A DNA stretch of 64,000 nt from Gnetum montanum (Eukaryota; Streptophyta; Gnetopsida; Gnetales; Gnetaceae), in the NCBI GenBank assembly GCA_015680685.1, contig MNCI01008099.1, positions 77,032 through 141,031 on the forward strand. The letters are read 5' to 3'. This document shows, piece by piece, positions 12,704 to 24,261 of this stretch. How positions within the stretch are numbered: position 1 is the stretch's first letter; the number at the start of each line of letters is the position of its first letter. Under the pieces are notes generated by a model. The model had not been told where the DNA came from and did no database searches. It worked only from the letters and a program-made list of their open reading frames with translations. Both the position numbers and the translations under genes were made by a program.

Positions 12704-13794
12704 TGTAGGAACACCTCTTTTTATTTCCTTGTTCTTGTCTTGTAAGTTGTTTTTGTAGGTTTTTCACCTAGAGAAAACCTAGACTTTTGTGTCCAATTTT
12801 TGTGTGTGTTTTTATGTTGAATTTTAATGATGAAGATTCTTGGATGTTTTGGCATGCTTGAAGGTGTTTTGGCTTATTTTGATAAGTTTAGAAGGTTCCA
12901 TAATCTATGAAGACTTAGAGGCATCTGGATGCTCCTAGCATCAAAACAAGAATTATTTTTTTTGACATCTTCAAGATAGAAATCTCCTCAAAAAGATAGA
13001 TGTCTTTTCAAAGATGTCCTCCCTAAAGTGTAGGCATCTCCAGTTCATAGAAGATGTCTACCAAAAATAGTAGACATCTCTCTTAAGATCAAGATTTTCA
13101 TAGAAGACGTGTCCTCAGAAAGATTGACATCTCCTCAAAGATTTCTCCCTTGAAGTGTAAACATCTCTAGTACATAGAAGACATCTATAAAAAATAGTAG
13201 ATGTCTCTCTTAGGAGCAGGAGTTTCATAAAAGATGTCTACATGAAACAAGATACACCTATGTCAACAAAGAAGTGAACCTCTAACATGGCATTTCAATG
13301 GGAAAACATACAAAAGACTCTAGATCTATGTGGGAAACATCTAGGAAGGTAAATAGAAAGCTTCCTAGGGATTTGGATCTTTATAATTATGTATGCCTTC
13401 ATCCATGTGAGGAAAGGAGAGCTTGTATGCAAGGAGAATGGGGCAAGAGAGATTGGGTGAGTGCAATAGGTGATTGTATCTCCAAGATCACCTTGTGGTG
13501 TGTTGATCTATGTATTCTATTCTCTTGTATCTTACTAATGAGTTGAGATCTTAGATCCAGGTTGTGAAAGAAATTTCTCTTGGTTGTGTCTTGCATTAAG
13601 AACAACCATTGTGTAATTGTAGAGCTATGATAGGTTTTAGGATGCTTGTCAATTAGTTGAATCCTATTGTAATCTTTGAATAATTTAATTAAAGATAGCT
13701 TATTTTATTATTTTTCAGCAAATAAATTTATCTTTGTATAATATTTGGATTTAGTGCATTGAAGGTGATTTAACTATGGAGTGAACTTGCTCTA
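12704..13794 (+). repeat. 5' LTR of chromovirus A
   Basis: Starts TGTAGGAACACCTC and ends GAACTTGCTCTA. Carries two copies of a roughly 127-bp unit (12984-13236) containing short hairpins. The conserved CTTCCTAGGGATTTGGATC and TATGCCTTCATCCATG blocks recur in all four LTR copies of the two elements. 1091 bp. Confidence 0.85.
12984..13236 (+). repeat. 127-bp hairpin-bearing repeat in LTR
   Basis: Two tandem units. The first contains GATGTCTAC (13053-13061), an 8-base loop, and GTAGACATC (13070-13078), a perfect 9-bp inverted repeat. The second contains a decayed version near 13180-13205. GACATCTC-like words recur throughout. Confidence 0.75.
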
Positions 13795-13800
13795 GCATTA

Positions 13801-13815
13801 TTGGTATTGAAGCCT
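13801..13815 (+). promoter_or_regulatory. Primer binding site (tRNA-Met type)
   Basis: TTGGTATTGAAGCCT, against the usual TGGTATCAGAGCC complementary to initiator tRNA-Met. It follows the LTR by six bases. The same sequence stands in copy B at 25389-25403. Confidence 0.7.
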
Positions 13816-13862
13816 ACTTTTATTATTGATTTAATTTTGGTTGAGGATTTTGTCAATTTTAG

Positions 13863-14995
13863 ATGGCACCCAAGAAGAAATAGGTGCAAGCTCTAAATCA
13901 TGACATGGAGAGCATGAAGTCATCCTACTAGATTATGGTTGCTTTATTGGATGAAATTAGAGCAAAGGTGGAAAGAAAAGTTGGTCCTAGCCATATTCTA
14001 ACATGTGAAGGTGAAGAGCATGTATGTTTAGATGAAGAAGTTTCATAGCCAGGTGGAGATGGAGTAGATGAAGAAGAAGATCAATCTAGATATGAAAGTG
14101 TAGGAAACCATCAGCCAAGGATTCCACTGGAAAGAAATCCTATTCCTCAAATAATAACTCCAAGGGCTCCAGTGGTTCTAAATACTTCTTCAAGAAATCT
14201 TGATAATGAAGATGAGGCAAGGCTTGCTAGAATGATTAGAAATGCTTCAAGACTTCCATATGTAGAATTGAAGACTTTCAATGTTGTAGATGGAACCAAT
14301 GCTTTTGCAAGTTGGCTAAAGGCACTTGAGAAGCATTTTCTATTGGAAGAGGTATCAAATAACTTTAGGTTACCTATTGTTGAAGCCAAATTAGAAGGTA
14401 TGGATTCTACATGTTGGGAAAAGAAGTCCTAGGTTTATGAAAGAAGAAAAGGTTAGCCTATCAAAGATTGGGATCTAATGAAACATAGGTTGAAAAGGAA
14501 ATTTGCACATTCTTGTCATAGATAAGAAACCATTATGAAGTTGAAATTCCTATGGCAAGGTGACAATGATGTTAAGGAATTTTATGTTGAATTTTGTAAT
14601 CTATTCCATCAAGATAAGGTAAACTAGGAGGAGTATGTGTAAGGTTCAATCTTTTGGAAGGTTTCAAAATGACATACTAGCAAGATTTTTCCTTTTATGT
14701 GCCACAAACCCTTGATGAGGCTTATGATTTGGCACTCAAACCTAGGAATAAATTAGGTGGATTCAGAAATAGGAGCAAATAAACTTCTAAGGGTAAGGAT
14801 AAGGGATCTAGATTTGATAAAGGACCTAATGCCAAATCTGAAGATGAGGGTAGCCAAGATAAGAAGAATAAAGTAGGTGATGAGAAGGGTAAAACGAGGA
14901 CGGACCTAAGAAATGGAGGAAAGGGTCAAGGTAGTGGCTCATTATTATTTTAATGCTTCAGTATGAAGAATGGGAATATAAGTATGGGAATGCCT
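13863..14995 (+). pseudogene. gag: Chromoviral gag, broken (copy A)
   Basis: Starts MAPKKK, then a stop. The best-kept part is 14172-14432: a capsid segment with YVELKTFNVVDGTNAFASWL and a CWEKKS end near 14430. A basic lysine-rich region follows at 14760-14900. The zinc knuckle position near 14955 keeps only the first cysteine because of small deletions; copy B still shows all four ligands. Stops and shifts are spread throughout. Confidence 0.75.
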
Positions 14996-15023
14996 ACTTC
15001 AAAAAGAAGCTAAGGGAAATGAT

Positions 15024-15562
15024 GTGCAAACCATGGACGTGGAGGAGACATCAAGACAAGCTCTTCAGAGAGGTAATCTTAATGCTCCAAAACCTAAGGA
15101 TTTTTCTAAATTAAATTCTTCTACATTCATGGGGAATGTCAATAGAGGAGATCATCTTGATAGAAAATTGTTATTTTGGATTGTGACTAGCATTTGCTTA
15201 GTGGGGACTGGATTCATGTTTTGATTGATGGGGGAGCCCAGGAAAATACTATTTCTTCTTAAGTAGTTACTAAACTAGCTTTGATAACTAATCGTCATCC
15301 AAGACCCTATAAGGTACATCAGTTATCTAAATATTTTTCCTAAGAGGTGAGGGAACAATGTATGTTGAAATTTAAAATTCAAATTTTTCATGAAGTTGTG
15401 AGGTGTGATGTGCTTCTAATACATTATGCTAATGTAATTCTTAGTAGACATTGGAATTTTGACAATGGTGCTAAGCTTTATGGATCAAGAAATGTGTGGA
15501 GTGTTGTTACATCTAATGGAGTCTATGATTTGATTCCTATGATAGTTGAACAAGTGAGATAG
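15024..15562 (+). pseudogene. Retropepsin-like protease, broken (copy A)
   Basis: The aspartic protease of the polyprotein. The active-site segment reads LIDGGAQEN in a second frame near 15220-15245, a change from the usual D-S-G-A. The C-terminal part, open at 15347-15562, carries VILSRHWNFDNGAKL and WSV, matching the ILGRPW flap-side motif of this family. At least one frameshift separates the two halves. Confidence 0.7.
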
Positions 15563-15582
15563 CGAAGCTTACTTAATGCTTT

Positions 15583-16610
15583 ATGGATCAAGAAGTTGTG
15601 TGGAGTTTTGGTTTTGTTGTTATGAAAATAGTTGCTACTAACCATGATGATGTGCAGGTTGAACTTCCTATAGGTGTGCTAGGCTTGCAAGAGAAATTTT
15701 CTAAGGTGTTCAAGGAGGAATTAGATGAACTAAAATTGATGAGGAATATACAACATCAAATTGACTTCATTCCTGGTGCTACCATTACAAATGAGAGAGC
15801 TTACCAAATGGCACTAAATTAGGGGGCTAAATTGCAAAGGCAAGTAGAGGGATTACTTGCAAATGGCTTCATGAGGGAATCCATTTCACCTTGTGTAGTT
15901 CTAGTAGTATTATTGCTAGAGAAGGATAGTGAAAAATGGAGGATTTGCATTAATTCTAGTGTAGTGAATAGGATAACATTGAGGTATAGGTTTTGTATTC
16001 CAAGGATGGATGATATCCTTGATGTCCTTACCAATGCTGAAAGTTTTAGCAAAATTGATTTGAAGAGTGGGTACCATCAAATTAGAATCAAGCTTGGTAA
16101 GGAGTGGAAGATAGCTCTCAAAACATCTAATAGATTGTTTGAGTGGTTGGTGATGCCATTTGGGCTCACATATGCATTTGCTACATTCATGAGGTTGATG
16201 CATGATGTCTTGAAGGACTTGATTGGTAAGTGTTGTATTGTCATTTTTGACAATATTTTGATGTATAACTCTAATGAGGAAGAGCACTTGGATCACTTGA
16301 GAATGGTTTGCCTTAAGTTGGAAGAGGCATTGTTGGTAATCAAAATGAAGAAAAGTCATTTCTTCAAGAGGAAAATCACATATTTTGGGCATGTGGTTTC
16401 TAAAAATTGGATTCAAATGAAAGCTACTAAGGTGAAGGCTATAAAGGACTAGCCAACTCCTAAGAATGTTGGGGAGGTAAGATCATTCCTTGGTTTAGTA
16501 GGTTTTTATAGATGGTTCATAAAAAATATTAGTGCTATTTCATGGCCTATATTTGCTTTTTTGAAGGAAAATAAATAATTTAGGTGAGATAATGAAACCT
16601 AAGGGAGCTT
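15583..16610 (+). pseudogene. Reverse transcriptase, inactive (copy A)
   Basis: The longest coding remnant in the window, open over 206 codons at 15832-16452. RT landmarks are in order: GLLANGFMRESISPC, KWRICINSSVVN, FSKIDLKSGYHQIRI and MPFGLTYAFATF. The catalytic Y-x-D-D box is replaced by FDNILMYN, losing one metal-binding aspartate, so the product would be dead even if translated. The connection to RNase H (SFLGLVGFYRWF near 16490) is present here but deleted in copy B. Confidence 0.85.
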
Positions 16611-17000
16611 TGACTTGTTAAAAGAAAAGATTACCCATGAACTAGTGCTTGCAATTCTAGATTTTTAGAAGGTTTTTAATGTGGAGGTGGATGCAAGTGG
16701 ACTTGCCATTGGTGGGGTACTTTCACAAGAAGATAGACATATTTCTTTCTATTCTAAAAAATTGAATGAGCAAAGGCAAAAATATGGTGTATATGAGAAT
16801 GAGTTGTATGCTATTCATTAAGCAATCAAGCATTGGAGGCATTACTTGTTGTCCAAAGAACTTACTTTGATGATGGACCACAAAGCACTTCAATTTCTAA
16901 ACCAAAAGATAATTTTAGTGCAAAGCACATAAAGTGGGTTGCATAGTTACAAGATTTCAATTTTGTGTTGAAGCACAAAAGTGGAAAAGCCAATGTGGTA
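16611..17000 (+). pseudogene. RNase H, broken (copy A)
   Basis: VEVDASGLAIGGVLSQ near 16685, with the first catalytic Asp, is followed by YENELYAIH near 16790 and LTLMMDHKALQFL near 16870, which retains the later Asp. A stop replaces the codon after YAIH. This is the RNase H domain fused to RT in Ty3/gypsy elements. Confidence 0.75.
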
Positions 17001-18060
17001 GCTGATGAATTATCCAAGGTGCATGTGGTAAATTTTAGCATACCTCATGTGGAAGGTAGTGGTGATTTTGCTTCTTTATATGAGCATGATGTTAATCTTG
17101 GGTAGGTTTGGAGAAGCCTCTAAGATCCATTGATGAATAGGATAGACCAATGGAGGAACTATCATATTCAAGATGAACTATTATTTAATAACAGAAAGTT
17201 ATGTATTCCTAATTATGATTTTAGAAAGAAGATTTTGTTTGAAAAACATTATAGTGGCATGGTAGGTCACATGGACAAGGATAAAACATTGGAACTTGTG
17301 GGTAGGAACTATTTTTGGCCTAGTATGGCAACTAAAGATTCAAAATTTATGGAGTGCATGACATGTTCGATGTTCAAATGAGGTAAAGGTGTGGATGGAC
17401 ACTATATGCCTTTACCAATTCCCAAAGGTTCATGGGAAAGTGTGTCAATGGACTTTGTAAGTAACATTCCAAAGATCAAGAGTGGGAACAATGAAATTTT
17501 TGTTGTTGTGGATAGGTTCTTTAAGATGACACATTTTATTCCATGTAAGAAGATGAGTGATGTCTCTCATGTTGCAAATTTATTTTTCCAGCATGTTGTG
17601 AAGTTGCATGGTATTCCTTTGAATATTGTAAATGACAAAGACTTTAAGTTATCAAGTAATTTTTGGAGGTTCCTTAGGAAGACTTTAGAAACAAAGTTAA
17701 CCTTTTCTAGTGCATATAATCCATAATATGATGGCCAAATAGAGGTGGTGAATAAATCCTTGCTAAACATATTGAGATGTTTGTGTGATGGATAGCCAAA
17801 CAGGTGGAAAAAATTCTTCTATCATGCTAAATTTTCATATAATAATGCTTTTCATGTTGCAATTGGCAAAAGCCCATTTGAGGTAAATTATGGGTTTTGT
17901 CAAAAGATGGTGGACACTTTGAAGAGCATTGATGGTGAAGCTCAACTTAGTGTTTTATTTGTGCAAGAGATGAGGGATATCCATGCACAAGTAAAATCAA
18001 ATCTTGAGAAGAAGGCTAAAGAGAGAGTCGTAAAGCAGCATGAGGATAAGTGAAAGGCTA
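17001..18060 (+). pseudogene. Integrase, broken (copy A)
   Basis: The zinc-binding part (17130-17381) keeps an H-x4/5-H and C-x2-C arrangement: EKHYSGMVGH, then CMTC. The core (17391-17726) shows SMDFVSNIPK with the first catalytic Asp, NDKDF with the second, and after a stop GQIEVVNKSL with the Glu. All three D-D-E residues therefore remain visible, though not in one open frame. Confidence 0.8.
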
Positions 18061-18477
18061 ATTTTGTTATTGGTGACTTAGTTTAACTTCTATGAATTGA
18101 AAGCTAAGAAGATCAGGCCTTTCAAAATCAAGGCCAAAATTAATGACAATTCTTTTGAGATTGATTTACAAAATGATGTTGATATGTCTTTTATGTTTAA
18201 TGTTTCAAATCTTGTTTACTATCATGGACTAGTTAATAAAAAGGCCATATAGGGAAGGATTGATGAGTTGCAGGGGGCTATTAATTAGTCCAAGCCTTCA
18301 GTGGAGAAGAAGGCAATCATACCCAAGTAGAGAGAAGCTTCTAGCACTCGAGGAGTCAAGAGGCATGAATATTTGATCCATTGGAAGGATCAATCCACTA
18401 ATGATGCTATATGGATCTATGAGACGAAACTTGTTAAGCAAGGGATCACTTCTATTCCTACTTCCTTATTCACATGA
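18061..18477 (+). pseudogene. Integrase C-terminus with chromodomain (copy A)
   Basis: After stops near 18050-18090 the frame reaches VKRHEYLIHWKDQSTNDAI, the strand and helix pattern of a retroelement chromodomain, and ends TGA at 18475-18477. Chromodomains in these elements are thought to direct integration to marked chromatin. The same region in copy B reads almost identically. Confidence 0.7.
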
Positions 18478-18506
18478 GTTCACTTTTTGAATGGTGGGAG
18501 AGCTAG

Positions 18507-19611
18507 TTTTTGAACACCTCTTCTAATTCCCTTGTGCTTGTCCTACAAGTTGTTTTTGTAGGTTTCACACTTGGAGAAAACCTGGACATGTGTGTTAATT
18601 TGTGTGTGTGTGTGTTCTTTTTGTTGAATTTTATGATGAATATTCTTAGATGTTTTGGCTTTTTTGAAGGTGTTTTTTGCCCATTTTGATGAGTTTAGGA
18701 GGTTCCAAGATCTATGGGAACTATTTAGAAGGCATTTAGAGGCTCCCAACATTAAAATAGGCATTTTTATTTTTGGCACCTTCAGGATAGACATCTCTCC
18801 AAAAGGATAGACATCTCTAGTCCATAGAAGATGTCTACCAAAAACAATAGGCATCTCTCTTGAGAGAAGGACTTTCATAGAAGACATATCCTCAGAAATA
18901 TAAACATCTCCTTAAAGATGTCTTCCTTGAAGTATATACATCTCCAGTCCATAGAAGATGTCTACCAAAAATAGTAGACATCTCTCTTGAGAGCAGGGCT
19001 TTCACAGAAGACATCTACATGAAAAAAAAGACATATTTTTTGATGAAGAAGAAAATCTCTAACATGAAATTTCAATGTAAAAACATCCAAAATACTCTAG
19101 ATTTGTATGAAAAATATCTAGGGAGGCAAATAGAAAGCTTCCTAGGGTTTTTGGATCTTTATAATTATGTATGCCTTCATCCATGAGAGGGAAGGAGAGT
19201 TTGTATGCAAGGAGAATAAGGCAAGAGAGATTGGATGAGCACATTGGGTGAGTGAAATAGATGATTGTAGCTCCAAGATCATCTTGTTGTGTGTTGATCT
19301 ATGTGTTCTATTCTCTTATTTCTTACTTGTGAGTTGAGATATCAGTCTTGGGTTATGGGAGAGATTTCTCTTGGTTGTGTCTCACAGTTAGAACAACCAT
19401 TGTGTGATTACAGAGCCTCATGATTTGGAATATCATGTGAGTGTGATAGGCTTTTGGATGCTTGTGGGTTGTGTGAACCTTGTTATAATCTTCAAAAAAT
19501 TTAATTAAAGATAGCTAGCTTTCTTATTTTTTCAAAAAATAAATTTATCTTTGCATAACATATGGATTAAGTGCATTGAAGGTGATTTAATTGTGAAGTG
19601 AACTTGCTCCA
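18507..19611 (+). repeat. 3' LTR of chromovirus A
   Basis: 1105 bp, pairing with 12704-13794. Preceded by GGTGGGAGAGCTAG, the polypurine tract. It carries the same hairpin-bearing repeat (about 18780-19015) and ends GAACTTGCTCCA. Confidence 0.85.
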
Positions 19612-19861
19612 AATAATAATAAATGTGCTACTATTATTATTCCTTTCTTAAATTAATTTAAATTTTACATTTTATGAGAAAATATGAACTATGATATCTC
19701 TTATTTATAATTTGTACCACTTACTACTTTAGTAAAAGGAATCTACATCCAGCTTAATTTTCTTATGTTACTTTAGTTACATAGTATAAATTTTTTAGGG
19801 GTCCAAACCTAAATTAGGAGTGTTTCACTAATAGAATTAGTTGTTTAATGAAGTTAAGACC

Positions 19862-20655
19862 TGATGAGACGCGACTTGCACTGGGCCGCGATATCGAGTC
19901 CTGCCACCATATCTATAAATAAGAGGCGGCACTCCCTTCATTTCCCAATCTTGGCTAGTGTAGCGAAGCTCTGACAGATTGATCACTCCAGAGTTAGAAT
20001 TTTTCCCCATGTGCCCACAGTAGGAGTCCTAGAGTGAATGGCTCTTTATTCGAGCAGCTTGTAACCTGAACCCAAGTTGTGTACGGCAATAAATACGAAC
20101 TTGATTGGATAAACCTTGCAGCACGTGGTTTCATTTATTGCTTTTATTTCCTACTTTCCTAGTGCGTTTAAGTACGACTTGATTACGAGCATCTACAGAC
20201 GTGTACGGCTAGTCAAGGAATCGGCTGCTTATCACACATAAGCTAAATAGGTGCCTCAGTATGACCACTTCGAGCACTTGCGTTACATGTGGTGATCCCA
20301 GTAACGATTAGCATTTGGTAAGCTGCAGTTGCATAGTTCAGGGTGTGTCTGGTAAGTGGGAACGGATGCTAACGCTAGTTAATTTAGACTTAGGTCTTTA
20401 GTTAGAGTTAGCTTAGTTCTCAACCCTTTCTCCTGGTAGCATAGAAGATAAGCCGAAAATACCAAAAAAATCACATACCTCAGACTTGCTTAACCATACA
20501 CTGTGACACATACAAGCAAGCCTGGGAAGACAACAAACGATTAACCCCAAGTGTTTCTTGTGGCGTTAAGGCATTTAGTCTGCGCAGTTCAACCGGATCG
20601 CGCATGTACGCTCGTATTCGTATGGTGGAGTGTAGGGGTACCTCGCCACTCATCA
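19862..20655 (+). repeat. Solo LTR, Athila-like family
   Basis: A single 794-bp LTR of the element IV family: TGATGAGACGCG start, TATAAATA at 19914-19921, and a GGGGTACCTCGCCACTCATCA end (20635-20655). Perfect 5-bp target duplication AGACC at 19857-19861 and 20656-20660. It is CG-richer than its surroundings. Copy B of the duplication has the empty site, AGATC at 31510-31514. Solo LTRs arise by recombination between the two LTRs of a full element. Confidence 0.95.
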
Positions 20656-20660
20656 AGACC

Positions 20661-22080
20661 TGATGAAAAGGTAAGATCCTAAAAAACTTTGGGAAAGGAT
20701 TGCTAACGTTGTGGTAAGATTCTAGAGGTTATGTATGTTGGTTGCCTAAATTAGGGCATAATAGTTGGGATTTTTACTTAATATATTTTAATTGGATTAA
20801 AAATAGAAAAAATATGTTACTATTAACAAATGGTTACGGTTATCTAAAATAAATGTTACCATTTATCTTTGGGGAACATCCTATAGTTAGTATACATTAT
20901 TGATTCTTTTTTTGTTGACATCATTGGAGTCTTAATCACTAGTATTCATGAATGTCGATGGACTTTATGAACATCATTAATCTTATATATTATTCATGTC
21001 TAATAATTATTTGTGGTTTGTGATGGATCATGGATTATAGTTCATCATTAAATTCTGATTAGTCCTTGGTTCTAATTCACCCTAAATCATAACCTACTTT
21101 TATACCAATTCTAACATTCTATTTCTAGATGTCATGATAAACATCAAACATATGCAATATTTGACATTATATGTAACAAATATAGTAGAGAAATTACAAA
21201 AAAAGTGAAGTGAAAATTATTATTAAGAGAATTTAAATATAAATAAATGCATATGGATCATGCTTTGAGGGTTTTCTTAGATAATCTTCTTCAAAATCTA
21301 TGTCATAGAGGTAATTTAGCATTACCACCATGATTAGGCCTAGACCTAGCCAAGAAAGGATGGCTAATCATTTTCTTATCCCACTTTAACTAGCACCTAT
21401 TACTCATCTTTATATGTTTTACAACTCCATATTCACTTGACCTCTAATTACTAAATATAAATAGCTTAGGTTAAATCCCTACAGGTTAATTTAAGATACA
21501 TGCTTGTTCTTACAATTTTTTAATTTATCTCATCATCAATTCATCATCATCTATAATTCCATCAAATTATTTTTATGAAATTCATTAAAGTTCAAGTTCA
21601 ACATTTTATTTATAAGTTCAAAGATCATTGAAGTGGGATCAATATTTTTATCCACAAAATTTAATTAATTTAGACCTATTCCTCATCTTGGATTATTTAG
21701 TAGCTTAGGAAAACTTCAAAGAATCAAGTCCTATTCAAATCCAGTTTTATAATCTTCATATATTCAAGATTTTCAGATTGACCATGACTCATGTCAAGTT
21801 GTGGTATGGCAGGTTTATAAACCATGAGTTCACCACAAATTTTGGTATTGTATAGATTAATTTTTCTTAAACCACAACCTATAGTTATTCATGGTGAACG
21901 ATCACAACTTGTGGTTGATCCAAAATTATCAATGACAATCCATGGTCACCTTATGAATCAAAATTTTATTAAGATAAATACACAATGATTTGTGGTACTT
22001 AAAAATTAAAATTTTTTTACTATTAATTTAGATCATGACTTGTGATATCCTTGTGGTCCATTGATGATATTTATAGTGAT
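20661..22080. other. Unassigned duplicated DNA (copy A)
   Basis: Aligns with 31520-32927 in copy B. No gene or element recognised. From about 21775 to 22080 a degenerate short repeat based on GATCATGACTTGTGGT and its complement occurs, continuing in copy B to about 33085. Confidence 0.5.
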
Positions 22081-23040
22081 CAAAAGAGTAGAGGATTTTT
22101 CAATATTCACTTCCTAGGGAGGTGAAGCCAAAGTGACTAAATATCTAATGATATTGATCAAAATAGTACAGGTGAGAAGAAGCCTACCTAGTGATGTGAG
22201 GAAAAAGGATGTCCAAGAATGAATTCATCTTTTCACATAAATAATCAATAACTTCCAAATTAATTAATGATTTCAATGATTATGTGGAAGGCTATGATAG
22301 CGATCATCCATAGTCCCCTTATAAACATAAAGATTGTGATTAATGTAAAACTTAATTAAATGGCTAGAATTAATAAAATGAAGCCTAAATTTCTATTAAT
22401 TAATATTAAGATTCACCTTTATAGTAAATTGGTTGATAGTCTTGTGGATAGTACTGGCCTTCCTATGATATGTGTTGGTCATTTTCATACTATCATTAGC
22501 ATAATCAAAAGAACAAGTTATGATTGTACTGTTGAAGTGAGCTATAATGGAATAAGGATGGATAGATGACATTTTAAAAAAAATTAAAGTTTAAAAATGA
22601 AATTTAGTGAGCTTGCAACTTGGACATGAGTTTCTGATACTAATAGTGATGGATGAAAGTTGGTCACAAGATGAGTACAAGTTGCATTAGATGATATTTT
22701 ATAAAAAATATAATTAACACAAGTTGGATGCAACTTTAGCACCATTAAGTTCAACTGGGTTACAACCTAATTGCAAGTTACAATGGAATTTCCCTAATAA
22801 AAATTAATTAAACTCATAAGAAGTATAACATAAGCATTGGTTTGATACTAGGACTAAGTGCAACTTAGGTGCTACCTCAATGTTAGTCTATTATGTTAAA
22901 GATAGTGTAAAATTTCCACATTACATGATTTTCTACATGAAGATATGAAGAAAAAAAGAAGACAAATAGAGACATATGGTATTAGTAGGAAAACTAGTTA
23001 TTTTTTATAACTAGGGTACATAGCCTTATAAAATTATATT
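22081..23040. other. Spacer between duplicated segments
   Basis: About 960 bp with no match to the other copy that I can see. The frame 22360-22569 has no recognised motif. At 22600-22790 the words CAAGTTG, GCAACTT and ACAACC recur, suggesting an old degenerate repeat. Confidence 0.4.
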
Positions 23041-23230
23041 ATTTTTAGTTTTTTCACTTAAATTAAATATATTATATTTTAATATTTTAATTTGACCCAA
23101 GTAACATCAATATCATATATGTTAGTTATACTTAACCATACACACTATGGGTCACACAAGTATAACTAGGAAGAGAGTCATCCATGATCATGTTTAACTA
23201 TCTAGACAACATTATTCTAGTCTATGAATT

Positions 23231-23488
23231 ATGATCATTTCACATGTGTACACTTGTGATTTGTTTGATGTTAAAGCATGTGTGATTTTAGTTCCCACAA
23301 ATGTTAAAGCACTATTTAAGGTAGGAAATTTAAAACTAATTTTTGGGGTCTCATACACCAAACCTAACTTCCTAATCATGTTCAAAAGGTTAAATTCTAA
23401 TAAAAATTATTATTTGTTCAGTAAAAATAACTTGGAGAATAAAAAGTTATGGAATTTCAAAGTTAAAAAATATGGGCATGAATTTTGA
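23231..23488 (+). CDS. Hypothetical 85-codon frame, copy B
   Basis: Open from ATG 23231 to TGA 23488, and similar to the relic at 11727-11930 in copy A (one stop there). The shared part begins about codon 17. The N-terminal 16 codons fall in the end of the decayed LTR, so this ATG is probably not an original start. The product is short, basic and without recognised motif. More likely an uninterrupted relic than a gene. Confidence 0.25.
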   Translation: MIISHVYTCDLFDVKACVILVPTNVKALFKVGNLKLIFGVSYTKPNFLIMFKRLNSNKNYYLFSKNNLENKKLWNFKVKKYGHEF

Positions 23489-24148
23489 AAGTTCCAAAGT
23501 GTGTTTTAGGGGTTATCCATTCTAATACTACTCTAAGACTAATACACTTAACTTTCTAGTTCGTAGGCATGTTATTACGATTCAATCCATTTTTAATGTT
23601 AATCATAATTTGAAATGTATGCATATTTGAATTCAAATATGTAAAGGGATTTTTCCATGTAGACCATCAATGTCCATGGATGTTGGACCTAGTACAACTC
23701 ACTACTATGTTCACTAGCATTGGAATCAATTCAACAACTAATGTTTGTATTGTTTATAAGAGTTGCTAGTCCCCATCACCAAAAATATAGAATCAAACAA
23801 CAAAAAATGCGACGAAGAACATGACATTGGAAGCCTATGGAGTAAAGATTTTAAGGTAGAATAGATGAAGCAAAAGTAATGGAAAGTTTGACAAATATAA
23901 GTTGAACAATAGAGGTAAGAAAGAGAAACAAGCAAGATAGCATGCAATTAACATGATGGTTCAAGGAGGGTTTTTTTCTTTTTTCCATTTGATCAAAGGC
24001 TAGCAAGGTAGAGATTAGCTTGGGAAAACATGTTAACATGTGACCTTATCAAGTTCATGCATGAAAAGATGTCAACCTTAATAATATAAATTTTTTTAAA
24101 ATTCAAAATTATAAAATTTATATATTAAAGATGATGTTAACATTAGCA

Positions 24149-24240
24149 CAACTAGTGGTATGGCCTCATTGGCTAGTGTAATAAACATAAAGAATATAAC
24201 TTGAGAAGTTGGAGGTCATGGATTTAAATTTATTCTCAAA
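24149..24240 (+). repeat. SINE-like piece, copy B
   Basis: Counterpart of 12588-12685. The A-box-like GTGGTATGGCCTCATTGGCTAG is kept (24155-24176); the B-box position reads GGATTTAAATT, more decayed than in copy A. Confidence 0.4.
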
Positions 24241-24261
24241 ATTTTTTAAATGACATAATAA

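Larger units (their letters stand above)
12704..19611 (+). mobile_element. Ty3/gypsy chromovirus, copy A
   Basis: A full-length but dead element of 6908 bp with LTRs of about 1.1 kb, a tRNA-Met-type primer site and the order gag, protease, RT, RNase H, integrase, chromodomain. The C-terminal chromodomain places it among the chromoviruses. Flanks AATGG and AATAA, and AATAA and AATAG around copy B, fit one 5-bp target duplication that decayed after the segment was duplicated. Many stops and shifts prevent expression of a whole polyprotein. Confidence 0.85.
11438..22080 (+). repeat. Segmental duplication, copy A
   Basis: Matches 23041-32927 in the same order and orientation: the 3' part of an old LTR, an open-frame relic, a SINE-like piece, a full chromovirus with its flanks, then about 2 kb of unassigned DNA. 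Copy A differs by holding the solo LTR at 19862-20655 and by lacking about 329 bp that copy B has at 31043-31371. The right edge is set where the two sequences stop aligning and is uncertain by tens of bases. Confidence 0.85.
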
